Shown: positions 22,782 through 36,559, counted from the stretch's first letter. The stretch is 64,000 nucleotides of DNA from Piliocolobus tephrosceles (GCF_002776525.5 NC_045441.1:89985298-90049297), one strand, 5' to 3'. A program made the numbers and translations. Notes: generated from the letters alone by a model not told the origin.

Positions 22782-23036
22782 TTGGTTTTTTGTTTTTTGT
22801 TTTGGAGACTTTGTCACCCAGGCTGGAGTGTAATAGCTCGAACCTCGTGGGCTTAAGTGGTCTTCCCTTCTCAGCTCCCCCAAGTAGCTAATTGACCACC
22901 TAATTTTTAAATTTTTTTAGAGATGGGGTTTCACCATGTTTGCCTAGGTTGGTCTTAAACTCCTAAGCTCAAGCAATCCGCCTGCCTCTGCCTCCCAAAG
23001 TGCTGGAATTACAGGCATGAGCCACTGCACCCGGCC
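22782..23036 (-). mobile_element. Alu (AluJ-like), inverted, degraded
   Basis: Inverted Alu ending CACCCGGCC, with internal deletions and many changes. Confidence 0.9.
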
Positions 23037-24044
23037 TTCGGATTTAAATTTGAACAGGCACAACTTCACTATGAACCTGAACACTTACGCTTTTCTAATG
23101 TACTTTAATTTCCTTTGCTACTTTTACTTGCATTTAGCTAAGAAAATAAGCAACTATTACTATTGTGCTTTTGGTCATTTTGAGTGTCTCAGAATTACGA
23201 TTCTAAATGAATCATAAAATCGGGTATTTTCATGGTACTGTTCATTGTTAGAACATCATATCAATATAATATAACTTCATAAATAAAATTTATCACCCTT
23301 GGCACTTCTCAGCATGATTAAACATTTGTGAATTTAAAGAAACACTAAATTTGGCAGTGCAAAAACAGCTAACAATATTGCTAAACATGTATGTTTTTTT
23401 GACTCATATATGATCTTCTCTGATCCAGCATTGATCTTAACTTTCATATAAAGAACAATATTCAAGAAAATGCCTTTCTGTTTTTAAAGGGGGAGGAATT
23501 GGAATAACAACTTAAGAATGCTTTAAATTTTGAAGAGTAAGAGAGCCACACTTACTTATTTCCAAGAGATACATCACAATATATTTCTACCTTCTACTAT
23601 TTTCTGTGGTTATTTATTTTTTTAAAATGCCTGGGAAAGGGCTAGCAATATGTATTAATTTACCAGCCATCATAGTGAGGACATTTAATGATTTATAAAA
23701 GACGTGACCAGTTGAAACGACCTAATTTTTTTTCAAAGAACTATCTTAAGTATAATAATTAATAATTAAACAGTCAACAATTCTTTAACCATGTTATAGA
23801 TAATATATTTGATTTGCCACCACTTTATACTATATACATTAAGAATGTGTGTAGAGGGTGCTAATCTTATTGCTTAGATGTAATTATTTTTACTTGATTA
23901 TTAAAAGCTAAATTATAGTATATTTTTACAATAAAACAAGGACTTTGATACTTTTGCATATAGAGTCTTTAAATGGATGTGGGGCTGTCTTTTATTTCAC
24001 TGTTTGTATTTGCATTGTATGTTTTTGCTAAGTGTTAGTTCTTC

Positions 24045-24337
24045 TATTATTTATTTATTTCTTTATTTTTGAGACGAAGTTTCGCTTTTATTGCCCAGGC
24101 TGGAGTGCAATGGTGCAATGTCGGCTCACCACAACCTCTGCCTCCTGGGTTCAAGTGATTCTTCTGCCTCAGCTTCGCGAGTAGCTGAGTCTACAGGCAT
24201 GCGCCACCGCGCCTGGCTAATTTTTGTATTTTTAGTAGAGATGGGGTTTCTCCATGTTGGTCAGGCTGGTTTTGAATTCCCGACCTCTGGTGATCTCCCA
24301 AAGTGCTGGGATTATGGCATGAGTCACTGCACCCGGC
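24045..24337 (-). mobile_element. Alu 1 of a same-site pair, inverted
   Basis: Inverted Alu with an (ATTT)-rich tail, internally shortened near its head. It is flanked by AGTGTTAGTTCTT at 24031-24043 and 24339-24351. Confidence 0.94.
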
Positions 24338-24351
24338 CAGTGTTAGTTCTT

Positions 24352-24647
24352 TTTTTTTTTTTTTTTTTTTTCTGAGATGGAGTCTTGCCGAGGCTGGAGT
24401 GCAGTGGCCCGATCTCAGCTCACTGCAAGCTCCGCCTCCCGGGTTTATGCCATTCTCCTGCCTCAGCCTCCCGAGTAGCTGGAACTACAGGCGCCCACCA
24501 CCTCACCTGGCTAGTTTTTTGTATTTTTTAGTAGAGACAAGGTTTCACCGTATTAGCCAGGATGGTGTCGATCTCCTGACATCGTGATCCGCGCGTCTCA
24601 GCCTCCCAAAGTGCTGGGATTACAGGCTTGAGCCACTGCGCCCGGCC
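24352..24647 (-). mobile_element. Alu 2 of a same-site pair, AluYR-type, inverted
   Basis: Younger inverted Alu. It carries AluYR-type marks of Old World monkeys: 'ctagttttttgta', 'acaggcttgagcc' and 'agtggcccgatct'. It is flanked by AGTGTTAGTTCTT at 24339-24351 and 24649-24661, the same 13 bases that flank Alu 1. Confidence 0.94.
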
Positions 24648-25150
24648 CAGTGTTAGTTCTTAATAGGCACTTCTTTGGCTCTAGAAAGCTATGATAAGTA
24701 TGTTAAAATGTAATTTTGAGACAGAAACTAATTTTTCTCCTCAATCTCATGTGCAAATGTATTCCAAAGTATATTTTGACCTTTGTAATGATGTTTGGTT
24801 GTATTTGATGTAAAAGTGTCAATAGGAGAATGCAGCCCAAAGAAAGAATTGAGAATCTGGCTGATGAAAAGGGAAGAGTATGCAGTACTATAGTATTTTT
24901 TCCCCTTGCTGAATGCACTTATTGAAGTGGCTATTGTCATTTCAACAGGCAAAATTGCTGCTTACTTAATGGTAGCTGGAGGTCTCCAGGGCACTTTGCA
25001 GATTCCAAGAATGCATAGTTATTCCAAGAACCAAAAATATTTTGAAATTACCTGAAAAAAAAATGATTAGTTCAGTCATTTCTAATGTGTTTACAACTCT
25101 AAACCTAAATATTAATGCTAGAATGTAGCTCATATTATGTAATAAAAATA

Positions 25151-25500
25151 GGCTGGGCACGGTGGCTCACGCCTGTAATCCTGTCAATTTGGTTGACCGA
25201 GGCGGGTGGATCACTTGAGGTCAGGAGTTGGAGACCAGCGTGGTCAACGTGGTGAAACCCTGTCTCTACTAAAAATACAAAAATCAGTTGGTCATGGTGG
25301 CAGGTGTCTGTAATCCCAGTTATTCAGGAGACTGAGGCAGGAGAATTGTTTGAACCTGGGAGACGAATGTTGCAGTGAATGGAGATTGCACCACTGCACT
25401 CCAGCCTGGGCGACAGAGAGACTCTGTCTCAAAAAATAAACAAACAAGCAAAAAAAACAAAAACAACAAAACAAAACAACCAAAAACAACAACAAAACCC
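25151..25500 (+). mobile_element. Alu, plus strand
   Basis: Starts GGCTGGGCACGGTGGC. The tail is an impure A-rich stretch of AAAC/AACA units up to about 25498. Confidence 0.94.
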
Positions 25501-26585
25501 TTAAATATAGTGTCTGAAAGTGTACCAGTGTAAGTGGTATCTGGCTGTAGTGTTCCAAAAATATATTTGCCAAAATGTTTTGGAAAACAGACAATATATG
25601 TTAGCATTAAAGCAGCAGGTTCCCACACCAGTTTGTAGAGCTCATTTAACCCATATTGTACCACATAAGGTTATAATGGACTATTTCAACTATATTTTAT
25701 CACCAGAATTTTGTGTTCATTTATCGTCATGAGCATCAGTGGAAGACATTTGTAAGCATCAGGGAAAGAGGATAGAGGTGGAGATGTGGGGGAGAAGGTA
25801 TGTATGAGAAAGTCTTTTTCTCTAAATAGCTAATAATTCCTTCTGTAGTGAGTTATGATCCATTTCAGTTTGAGATTCTGAAGTTTCTTATTCCAGCAGT
25901 GGGAGTGAAGACTCCTCCGGCCTCTTTGGATGGCCAGTAGCAGGGACAGAAAGGGATGGACGAGCAAAGCATAAGTTTAGCAACATACAATCCTGCTCCT
26001 CCAGGAGCCTGCAATCCAGTGAGAAGTCTGGAGTTTAGATTCATTGTCTTGTGCAATGGTGAAGTTTCATAACAATGTTGGAACAAGGAAGGGAAGGGAG
26101 TCATTAATGCCTATAGAGGAGAAAGCATTTATATTGGGCCCGTGTTTCAGTAGGGGCTAAAGTGTGCAAGAGCATTGCAATACATTAATGTGATTTATGC
26201 TCCAGTTATGTGCATTAATTGATCCTTACATCATGCCCCAAAGTTTTCCCTTGTGTCTTGCCTCAACAGTCAGTAAAAAAGAACTGCATCTCTGCTGTTT
26301 TTGGCAGTGAGATATATTTTTGGTTGATTTCTGTCCTAACGTCTACTGATCTCAAATTATATGAAAAGTGCCATTTTTGTCATTTATGTACAAGACAAAC
26401 AAGCTTTACATTTCCTTTATCCTTAGCATTTAATAAAATGTTTATTTCACATTATAAAACAAATTCTTTCCAGACAAAAGTTTTTTTTCTTTTTTTCCTC
26501 CCTCTTCTTCACTTCACTTTTCCTGCCTCTTCTTCTTCACTTCTTCACCAGTGATTTTTTTTTTTTTTTTCATTTCAAAATATTT

Positions 26586-26952
26586 TACAACTCTGCTCAA
26601 GCTGCTATAACAAAAACCATAGACTGGGTGGCTTAAGTGAAAGACATTTATTTTTCACAGTTCTGGAGGTCGGAAGTCCAAGATTAAGGTGCCAACTCAT
26701 TCAGGTTTTGGTGAGAGCTCTCTTTCTGGCTTGCAAATAACTACTTCCATGCTGTGTCCTCACATGCTGGAGAAGGAACAGTCTTTCTCTCCCTTTTCTT
26801 ATAAAGCTGCTAAATGCATTATGAGGGCCTCATACTCATGACCTCTTCTAACCCTAATTGCTTTGCAAAGGCCCCTTCTCCAAACATGGACACACTGGAG
26901 TTCAGGGCTTCAACATACACATTTTTTGGGGGACACAATTCAGTCTACAGCA
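26586..26952 (-). mobile_element. MLT1 LTR (MaLR, ancient ERVL-type)
   Basis: Inverted MLT1: 'ctgctataacaaaaacca', 'tagactgggtggctt', 'cagttctggaggtcggaag', 'gctgtgtcctcacatg', ending 'gggacacaattcagtcta' and CAGCA. Mammal-wide LTR, diverged, with no coding content. Confidence 0.8.
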
Positions 26953-29819
26953 TTCAAACCAAAACCAAAATACCCCTTGTGACCTCTTCAATTGTCACCT
27001 TAATTCTCTTGGTTTTAGTCAAATGAAATATGATAAATGAGAGGTTTAAGTATAATATGTACTATAAGTGAAAAGGAGGTAGTTTTTCTGTATCTCTCAC
27101 AATTTCTTATTTGCAACAGCCTCTTGACTATATGTGGTGGAAATGTAGCTCATATAGACTTGCATATTTTTGCAGCAGCTGCTTTGGCTTGTTTATTTTA
27201 AATAATTATTTTGTTTTTTCAAATATGTAAAATTTTGATAATCTACATGTGTTAGTGTGAAGAGGTACTTTATAAATACTTGCTATTGTCAATATTGGAA
27301 ATCTTAATTTATGTGGAAAGAACTTTGACCAAAATAGTCACCTAGCATTGTATATTAATAAATTAAGCATTGGTATCAAATATACTTAATTCATAATAGG
27401 AGAATGTAGGCAAAGTGATAAAAGTTCTTGTGGAGGTGGGTGCCTGGCAGAGCTCAGGTGACAAACCAAAAGCGTTAAAAATACTGTGCTTGTTCCTACT
27501 CTGAGAGCATCAGGTAATTCTGCATTTCACTGAACTGTGTACCTTTTTAGCATATTTGTCGCTAATTCATTTTGTATGTATGAAGACCAAGGATACTGTT
27601 CATTTTTATTGGAACTCCTGAGTCTGTCACCTATTTTAAATAACATCATTCTTCTGTGATTCCCTTTTCCCATGCAACTATTACAAATCTTCTTCCTACT
27701 TTCTATGTCTACATATTTGCTGCTCTATTTCTCTTTAGTGCTTTCTCTTCCCTAGAAGGGCTGAATATGAATAATTGAATGACAAGTAGTTTTTAGTTCA
27801 GAGTGGCAGTGGTACTGCTGGCAGTCTTGCCTACAAGCATCCTTGGGATGGAAAAGATGAGTCTCAGGGCCAATTTTTTTTCTCTTTTGGAACGGATTAG
27901 TGGCCCAAAAATCTCAATAAAAGAAACTGAAGAACAATTTCTGTAAACTTGTCCACTGGAGACAAATACCCAACATGAATTATGATCTGTTTTTCTTGTT
28001 CAAGGCTGTGTTCTAAATGGCAAATGTGTAAATATGCCTAGTGGGTTTATTTTAAAATTTCTGCTGACTTTTAGGTTACTAGATAAAATATAAGTGTGAG
28101 TCCTTCTTTTACAACTGTGGAGCTGAAGATTTAGAAGAAATCACAATACCATTTCAACAGAAGTACTGAATGGCTGAATCTCAAACCTTAGTGAGAAACT
28201 TAAGTGTTCTGTAAATCCCTTGTTACCATGATATATTTCATGCAGAAATGTCTCCAAATACATTTACGTTCTTGTTTTTGAAACAAACCATAGTTGTTTT
28301 TGAACACCAATTATGTAATAGATTTTATGCCCTGTCTAGATATCTAAACATGTCACTTAATTAGTTTTAAATACCAATAATTCATCTAATCTTTTCAGAA
28401 GCACCATTTTAGGCCATGTAACATTTACCGTATCACAAAGCGCATTATGGAGGAGGTGGTCCCCTTACACTTACTTAGACAACTAATAACAAATAAAAGG
28501 TCATTCTCTGATTTAAGGGGTCACTTTTCTTTTTTCTCTGGAGGGCTGCCATCCCACCCACTGCCCCTCCCCTTGCAGCTCTCTGAATAGTCTCTGTGAA
28601 TGGGCCAGCAGGCCTCTGTTTAGGCCTCAGCTACTCTTGGTGCAATACTTGAAAAGAGCAGGTGCAGGTCAGAAGTGAATGGGGCAGCCCAAGATCACTG
28701 CTGGGAAACATGCTCAAGCAAGTCACAAACTAATCTGGGAATGACTTCAGACAAAGAAAACAAAAGAATGCTTTATAGTCAAAATCACCCCCTTGACAGA
28801 GAACTCCAGGATGAGAAGCCTTGGGAAGGACTAGTTGCTTCTGTCTCACTTTCATTTTAGTTCTAGCAAATTTTAGAGGTAAAGGACAAAACTCTGGCCA
28901 TCAGAACATCAGGAAACTTCCTTAAATTGAAAAGAATTTCTGTATGCAGTTATTTATCATAATGCTTTCTCACTGGAACTCTGTACAATCTATAACCCCA
29001 CTTCAATTTGAACTCTATTTCTCTTTGGGATTTACAATATCTTTGTTGAGGATGCTTCCTTCAAGTCATGAAGATTCACGTCCTCCCTGATGTGTTTTTT
29101 TCTTAAAAGTCTCATGTGAGTGGGTAAAATCGGTCTATTAGGAAATAGGGTGTATCTATAAATATTTTTGTATTTATTTATACACTTCTATGAATATAAA
29201 GCTATAGAAAATAAAATTTATACAAAAGTAAAGACTGGAAAAAGGCAAATACAAATAAGAGGCTAGAGTTGGTTGAATGCAGATATATAGACCATGGATG
29301 TTACACAGCTATTGAAAATTGACCTTCGAATTTTATTCATGAGTTTCCTACCAGCCAAAGTAAGAACGGAACAAATCAGATGTACAATTTATATATGGAA
29401 ATAGTGTACTAATTGCATACGGGAGCTCAGGTATTTTTCCTGGTGCTTAAGATGAGAAAGAAAACCTTGCCATAAATTTTCAATACATGAGTTATTGAAG
29501 ATTAATAACTGCAGGATTGAATTTTGTAAACTTCTTCCCATAAAAGCTAAGGGTACAATAATAAAGCCAAACTTAGTAAAAGTAATTTTGCAGGGTTTTG
29601 AGACATTGTGGTCCAAGAACATGGCTTTGATCTGTATATAATTTATAGACAACAGAGGAATGTCTTTTAAACTGTCTTTCATAAATATCGTTTCTCTTCA
29701 CCAAGCTAATGATAAAGATTAGTCACAAATAATTTGAGACTATATTCTTTATAGGACCATGGAATCTAGATAGTTTTGTTCCTGTCAAGGACATATTTAT
29801 ACACATTGATAATAAATGT
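26953..29819. other. Low-repeat intron
   Basis: No recognised repeats or genes. A less AT-rich stretch at about 28530-28860 includes a 61-codon ORF with no recognisable motif. Confidence 0.55.
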
Positions 29820-30096
29820 GGCTGGGCACAGTGGCTCATGCCCAGTACTTTGGGAGACCAAGGCAGGCAGATCACTTGAGACCAAAAGTTCAAGACCAGC
29901 CTGGCCAACATGGTGTAACCTTGTCTTGACTAAAAATACAAAAATTAGCTGGGTGTCGTGGCATGCACCTGTGGTCCCAACTACTCGGTAGGCTGAGGCA
30001 TGAAAATCGCTTGGACCTGGCAGGTGGAGGTTGCAGTGAGCCGAGATCATGCCACTGCATACCACGGTGGGCGACAGAGTAAGACTCTGTCTCTGT

Positions 30097-30097
<1 letters not shown>
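29820..30097 (+). mobile_element. Alu, plus strand, with a (CA)n tail
   Basis: Starts GGCTGGGCACAGTGGC and ends CTCTGTCTCTGTAA. The usual A-tail has been replaced by a dinucleotide repeat. Confidence 0.93.

Positions 30098-30143
<46 letters not shown>
30098..30143 (+). repeat. (AC)n microsatellite in an Alu tail
   Basis: About 22 uninterrupted AC units immediately after the Alu 3' end. Confidence 0.97.
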
Positions 30144-30145
<2 letters not shown>

Positions 30146-30826
30146 AAATGAGTAGTTTGTGAAAATTGAATTACTTGATCAAAGTGCTTATTGAATGGAT
30201 GCCCTTCCCTCTCACTTGCCACCTGTCTCTATAAAAATATGTTCTAGCAGAGTGTCTAGAGTTACAGCAGACTTTTTATTATATAATAGTTTGGAATCAC
30301 TCACATGAAAAATTGAATGATCAATTCTCCAAACATATAACACATAATCATAGGATATTTTTACCTATCAATCATAGGATTTTTTTCTCTATGTCTAGAC
30401 TGTGGTATAAAGGGAGTATTGACATAAAATTGATATTATGAATTACATGAAAGCATAGGCTTGAGTTGTTGTACATGTATTGGATGTTTTCTACCTTGCC
30501 AATCAGTCACAAAATGAATTTTCCTACTTTAATTTTATCATCTTCTTTGGAGGTGAGAAAATTTGAGATTTGAAATGAACCATGCTTTAATGCCAAAACT
30601 TTCTGCTTCATGGATACTGTGATGGGAGACAATTATGGTTAGAGAATAGAATGTAAATGTAATAAACTTGACAATTTAAAAATAATGCTATAGTGGAGAG
30701 AAGCTGGGTTATGGGATGATGAAGGGATGTGACAAGGCACTAATGTATTTTACTTTTCATACTTAGGGAGTAAAAAATATTGCCTAAAGCATATGGATAA
30801 TCCAGTAGATTCTTAAGATGTTACTT

Positions 30827-31123
30827 TTTTTTTTTTTTTGAGACAGAGTCTTGCTCTGTCGCCCAGGCTGGAGTGCAGTGGCCCGATCTCAGCTCACTGC
30901 AAGCTCTGCCTCCCGGGTTCACGCCATTCTCCTGCCTCAGCCTCCCGAGTAGCTGGGACTACAGGCACCCACCACATCGCCCGGCTAGTTTTTTGTATTT
31001 TTTTTAGTAGAGACGGGGTTTCACCGTGTTAGTCAGGATGGTCTCGATCTCCTGACCTCGTGATCCGCCCGTCTCGGCCTCCCAAAGTGCTGGGATTACA
31101 AGCTTGAGCCGCTGCGCCCGGCC
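30827..31123 (-). mobile_element. AluYR-type Alu, inverted, young
   Basis: Near-consensus inverted Alu with the AluYR-type marks 'ggctagttttttg', 'gcccgtctcggcc' and 'caagcttgagcc'. Perfect 12-base target duplication AAGATGTTACTT at 30815-30826 and 31124-31135. This group is confined to Old World monkeys, so it is a lineage marker. Confidence 0.96.
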
Positions 31124-32064
31124 AAGATGTTACTTATTTTTAATGGAAAATAGTGTAAAAATTAAAAATAAATTATAACAAAGATTGGAGGAAGGGTAAG
31201 AGAAAGAAGGATGGATATATGTAGGAAGAGAGGACAGTAGTACCCATGATACAATTTCCATAGATTTCATAGAAGGAGTGAGTTGGTACTCTTTACGGTG
31301 AAAGAGTCAAGAAACAGAGGTAAAATCAAATTATTTCCAGTTCTTACCATAGTCAAAACAAAAAATATCAACAGAACTTTGTGTTTCAAAAAAGTTAATG
31401 CGTAGTTCAAGATATATATTAATTTTGAAATTTTAGACAATTGTCTGAGTAGTCAATAATCTTTGAATGCATCCCAGGACGACAGACCACGTTTTCCTAA
31501 ATGGCCTCTTCAGAGAAGTTCAGATAAGTGTAAGTTAGATAAACATAATCATTTTTTTCTAAAAAAAAATAGTGCATACATTGTTACAAGTGATAATGAA
31601 GAAATATGTTTGTATTTGTTAAAGTACTTCTCAAATTTTAAATGTTACAAAATAGATGCGTCTATGGTTTATCAAGATTGTCTTTGAAACATTTTTCTAT
31701 GGAGAAGTGTTTAAAAACTTTATGTGAAAAAAAAAAAAACTCTTATGAATCATGTTTCCATGGATTCTTGTGACCTATACTTTGAAATTCGTCAGTCAGT
31801 AGACATAGGGTTGCATCAGACAATCTGTAATTTTTTTAAGCTTACAAATGAACTATAATGCTAATGGTTGGGGAAACATTTGAGAAACTGAATTAAAAAA
31901 CTACTACAGGCCACACACACAAAAAGTCACCACTTCTTCTCCCAGTCTCCTCGCCTACCCTTGTTTAAAAAATGCAATTTAACAGAGACAGATATAATTT
32001 TAGATTAAATTTAAAATCTACAATACAGAGTTGAGGAGAACTGGCTTAGATGCAGCTCCCGAGT

Positions 32065-32067
<3 letters not shown>

Positions 32068-32110
<43 letters not shown>
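32068..32110 (+). repeat. (AC)n microsatellite
   Basis: About 21 pure AC units in unique sequence. Confidence 0.97.
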
Positions 32111-32114
<4 letters not shown>

Positions 32115-32622
32115 CAACCCCTGCACATATACATTAGCAACAGCAGCAGCAGCAAGAACAATATAACTTAAAACCTAGGAAGTGAAATTGAATATGAACA
32201 AAGCTTGCCATCCTGACAAATACAGAACTTCATTCTGGCCAGAGGACATCTTCAATGGTGGCTTCAAATCTCAGAGTCAAATTATATTTAACAAGTTTAT
32301 TGGCAAATTAAGTTATTTTTAAGGAGATAACTAGGATGCTAATGTATTAAGAAATCATAGTCGAGTAAGAGTAATAATTTTGTACTTTAACAAGTCTGGA
32401 GAATTCGTGACAAAATTAGGCATGTAATGAAAGCATCAGAAATTTAGAGATAGCTGTAATGCACAAAAATTATAGGGAAACAGGGTATGGTTCAACAGAA
32501 ATTCTATCATTAAAAAACATTAACAAAATATAATTTTTAAGAAACTGAGCTCATAATCACTCATAATGTTTAATACAGTTATAGTAACTACTATTGAGCA
32601 CTTCTATAGTAAATATTTTAAA

Positions 32623-32918
32623 TATTTATTTATTTATTTATTTCAGAGATGTAGTCTTGCTCTGTCGCCCAGGCTGGAGTGCAGTGGCACTAACATGGTT
32701 CACTGCAATCCAGACTTCTTGGGCTCCAGGGATCATCCTGCCTCGGCCTTCTTGGTAGCTGGGATTACAGGCACGTGCCACCACGCCCAGCTAATTTAAA
32801 TTTTTTTAAATAGAGACAATGTTGCCCAGGATGGTCTCAAACTCCTGGGCTCAAGCAATCCTCCTGCCTTGTCCTCCCAAAGTGCTGGGATTACAAGCAT
32901 GAGCCACCACACCCAGCC
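32623..32918 (-). mobile_element. Alu (AluJ-like), inverted
   Basis: Inverted Alu with a (TTTA)n tail at 32623-32643, ending CACACCCAGCC. Many changes. Confidence 0.93.
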
Positions 32919-32944
32919 TTAACATTCTTGAACCCATTTAATCC

Positions 32945-33115
32945 ATTATTTTATGTACTTCTCACAGCATCCCTAAGAGAAAGGTAATGCTAAGTAGTTA
33001 TATTTTACAGGAAAGAAAATACAAATTTAAGGAGACAAAGCGTCCTGCCCAGGATCATACAGGTCATACATGATAGGAATCTCAATTCTGACTCTGAAGA
33101 CCTGAACTCCCAAGT
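32945..33115 (-). repeat. MIR element
   Basis: Inverted MIR order: 'cttctcacagcatccctaag', 'tattttacaggaaagaaaat', 'tgcccaggatcatacaggtc', 'ctcaattctgactctgaaga'. Confidence 0.65.
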
Positions 33116-35261
33116 AAGAAGATAAAGCCAAAATTTAATGTATTTAGACTACATCCTTTGGATGAAGGTTTGAGTTAGATGACCTTTAGGAATTTGTTTT
33201 GTTTTTAACATCAACCATAGAAAGAAAAAGCTAGGTTCACAAGGGGACTTGGGCTTTCCTCTCCATGCAAGTTCTTTGGACCAGGAAGAGAAGAAGATTG
33301 GGAACGTTTCAGTCTGAGGCCTTATGATCGTGTAGCAAGGGGCAGAAAGTGCGAGAGAAAAGATCTCTCTTTTAAAGGGTTCCTAACCTTTAATCACAGT
33401 GACTCTTGATTATTAGTATTCATGGACCAATCAATATTTCAAGTGTGAACCGGTAAGATGATCAAATCCTTCCATTATGCAGGGGAAGGTGAGGGAGTAT
33501 ACCATGACCCAGAAAGAAGGAGGCAAATATTTTAATTTAGGAAGAAAAAGCCAAAATAATTCCTCTCATAATTTTTATTGGATTTTTCTACCTGCATTCT
33601 TGATGGAATTACTAAGAGTTACAGTAGCTATACTATCTCTGAAAATAAAATAGGGGACAAGACATGCCAGCATGGAAAGCTGAATCCTACAGATGGTTAC
33701 AATTGCATTGATCCAATATAACAATTCTGATCTAAATAGAAAAGAAAATCTAATAACCTTCCAAAGCAACTCTGAAGCTTTAATCAATAACTGGAATGTT
33801 AGGTTTTTGGCAGAAGAAGAGATGTTAGATTTTAAAAGCTGACTGTATGACCCCAATAAAAACAAATCAATTTTTATTAGGAATGGAACCTGGCAGTTTT
33901 ACACAATTCATCCAGAATTTTCTTGACAAAATTTGAGTAATGGATTAGCTCTAGTGAAAATTAGGTAATTTTTTGTGGCTTTAACATGGTGCACAAGAAG
34001 CTTCCATCAATAATCCTTGCATTAGAGAACAGTTTTGAAGTAGGCAAACAGCATGTATAATACAATGTCATGTGTATATAATCATCTCAGCATGCTGAAG
34101 GGTGGAAAACAATCTTCAAGTGGTAGAGAATTAATAACCCTTCATTTCATTGTTCAGCATTTTATTCTAAAGTAGTTTTGGTTTTGTTTCTGTTTTCCTC
34201 CATCGCCTAAAAGATTTTCTTAAAAGTATAAAGCCGACATTGCTCAGTACAGCTCACTTTCATCAACGGTGAAATGAAATGCTGTTCACAGCCGCATATT
34301 TTACTTGTTAGTCTCTGAGAAGGCTAGTAGCAAGGGAAAATTTAATCAAGCTTGGTACTATATGGAAATTCTATACATACACAGATCCAGTCTTCTAACC
34401 CACATGAATTTTTATAAGTTATATACAGAGATGTGTATTCGGAAAAGAAGTGTGAAATTGTTCTTTTCAGATAAGAAGAGTTTAACCATTGCTGACCCTA
34501 CTGAATTAATAAGATGCCTGCTGTTTTGGAATATCTATTGTTTACTTACTGTGAGAAAAATACACAGTTCGTATTCAAAGGTTGTATTTTATCTGTTGGT
34601 TGTTTCCCTTTAAAGAAAACATTAATCTCCTATTTGGGAAGTAAAGCAAGGACAGTATCTAAAATCATGAGTGTTAGATTGTCATTGTCAGGTTCCCAGC
34701 TGTTTTGTATTTTTGATAACAATAGAGTGAAATGTATGATTGGTACTGTGTGCATTAAAGCTTGTTTCATTTCTAGTGTGTGAGTGACAGGTATTTGTTG
34801 AGCTGCTTAGTCATGGATAAATATCCAATAAAAGCTCCTAGTAATTTAAAAATTTGTTTTTAAAGGATTTAGCCATGTTTAGGATCTAACTACCTTTCTT
34901 ACCCGTCTCCCAGGCTGATGAATTGGACAAAACCAGGCAGATATTTTTGTGTGTGTTTTTGAGAAAAGAAGCACAGATTTATCATATTTCACAAGAGGTA
35001 GGGGGCTTAAGGCCCTGAAGATGTCCTTTGTAACACCTATTTTCTATCCCCCAGCTTTAGCTGACACAGAAACACAGTGACACGTGGTCTTGTTTTGCTG
35101 ATGGACAGCCAATGTGTTTTCCGTCATTAAGCTTCCTCCTGGAGTCAGGAGAGCCCGAGGCAATCACCAGTAACTGATTTTCACCCCAGAGACCTCAAAG
35201 ACATGCTGTTTGGGGCTGTCGGCAATTAAGACAGTCTACAATGAAATCAATAATATTTGGG
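33116..35261. other. Low-repeat intron
   Basis: No repeat or gene recognised. The 35000-35250 part is less AT-rich and looks single-copy. Confidence 0.55.
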
Positions 35262-35520
35262 GGGCATTGAGTATATTTACTAAGCACTGTGCTAAATACA
35301 AAGAAATACAGGTCATGCCTTGCCCTCAAAAATCTTTACGGAGGAGAAAATACACACAGAAAGCTCGTTAACTTTATAATAAAAAAAATACAGAATTGTA
35401 AGAAGTGTTGAAAGCATTAAATGGCTCAAAGAGTGGTATAGATAATATGTGCTCCAAGAAAAGAGGAGGGAAGAGGTGCCATGGAGCTGGGGCAACCAAC
35501 TGGGAACATTTTGTATGAGA
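35262..35520 (+). repeat. Unnamed ancient repeat, copy A
   Basis: Starts 'ggcattgagtatatttacta' and 'agcactgtgctaaatac', then 'catgccttgccctcaaaaat'. This is a recurrent mammalian interspersed sequence also seen at 41795, 43440, 51310, 54395 and 62531. I cannot give its family name. Confidence 0.5.
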
Positions 35521-36559
35521 AGAGGTTAGAACTGGACCACACTCCCCATTTCTACACCCCCATACCCTTGTGATCAGGGTGGCTGGAAATTTGATCTTGG
35601 CACCTGCAGTTCCAACAGGAGGGATTTGATGATGTGGCTGGGAAATCTATGGCACTGAAAAAGCCCAGGAATAAGCCCTGACAGTGTCATCTCTGGAACC
35701 TGAAATGCAAGCAGCCACCAGGGACTGCATTCTCCACTGGCCTGAGGGTGATGGTAAGACAGATAGAAAAGTGATAGACTTCAATGTTTAAGTGTGTGTG
35801 CATGTGCGTGCATGTTGGTGGGGGATGCGAGGTTGGGACATTTCGTTTGAAAGTTGTATTTCTGTGTCTTTTCTGCTCATTATTTTTTCTTCCATCTCTC
35901 TAACTCCAGGAGGGAATGCCAAGTTTTCATTTGAAATTCAGATCCAATATGATATTTTTGGGAGTAAATCTCTTGTATTCCTTCACATTAGTGCCCTTAG
36001 CTTGTTGGGGATTAGAAAACTGGAATCTGTTTTCTGAATTCTAAATCCAGCTACTTATTTAATCCTTTAGAGAGATCCCTTATTTTCTACTTTCCAAATG
36101 ATTTTATTGAGATAGGTTTTCATAAGGGAAAACTGAGCCACATAGTCAGCAGATACAATCTACACATCCAAGAGAGGGTTGCCAGGGGAAAGAATTCTTT
36201 TGTAGTCTTTTTTTTTTTGGCATTTTTGTTTAGTGTGCTCTTTTTAAAAATTTTCAAATCAGGGTATGTGTTTTGTTTTTACTAATAAAATTTAAGCAAC
36301 TACATTGGGCAAAGCACTGCTATATGAAAAGCTTTTATTATTAAGGTGTTACTAAATCTGAATGCTGGTACCTTTCATTCAGCTTTATTTATTTTTCCAT
36401 TTATTTAATTGATCTTCTAATACTGATTGTAGCCACCATAAATTCTCATTTGCAAAGATGGATGTAACAGTGACAAAAGCATGGATCAAAGCTTAGGAGT
36501 GCATGTGTTTGTCTGTGGGGTGTGTATGTGTGTATGTGTGAGATGTCTTGATCCATTTG

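Noticed and set aside
24091..24587. Two overlapping plus-strand ORFs of 94 codons
   Set aside because: They are the well-known frames read through inverted Alus, ending in poly-T; not genes.
29766..30222. Minus-strand ORFs of 110 and 124 codons with Cys-Val repeats
   Set aside because: They arise from the (AC)n repeat and the Alu read in antisense.
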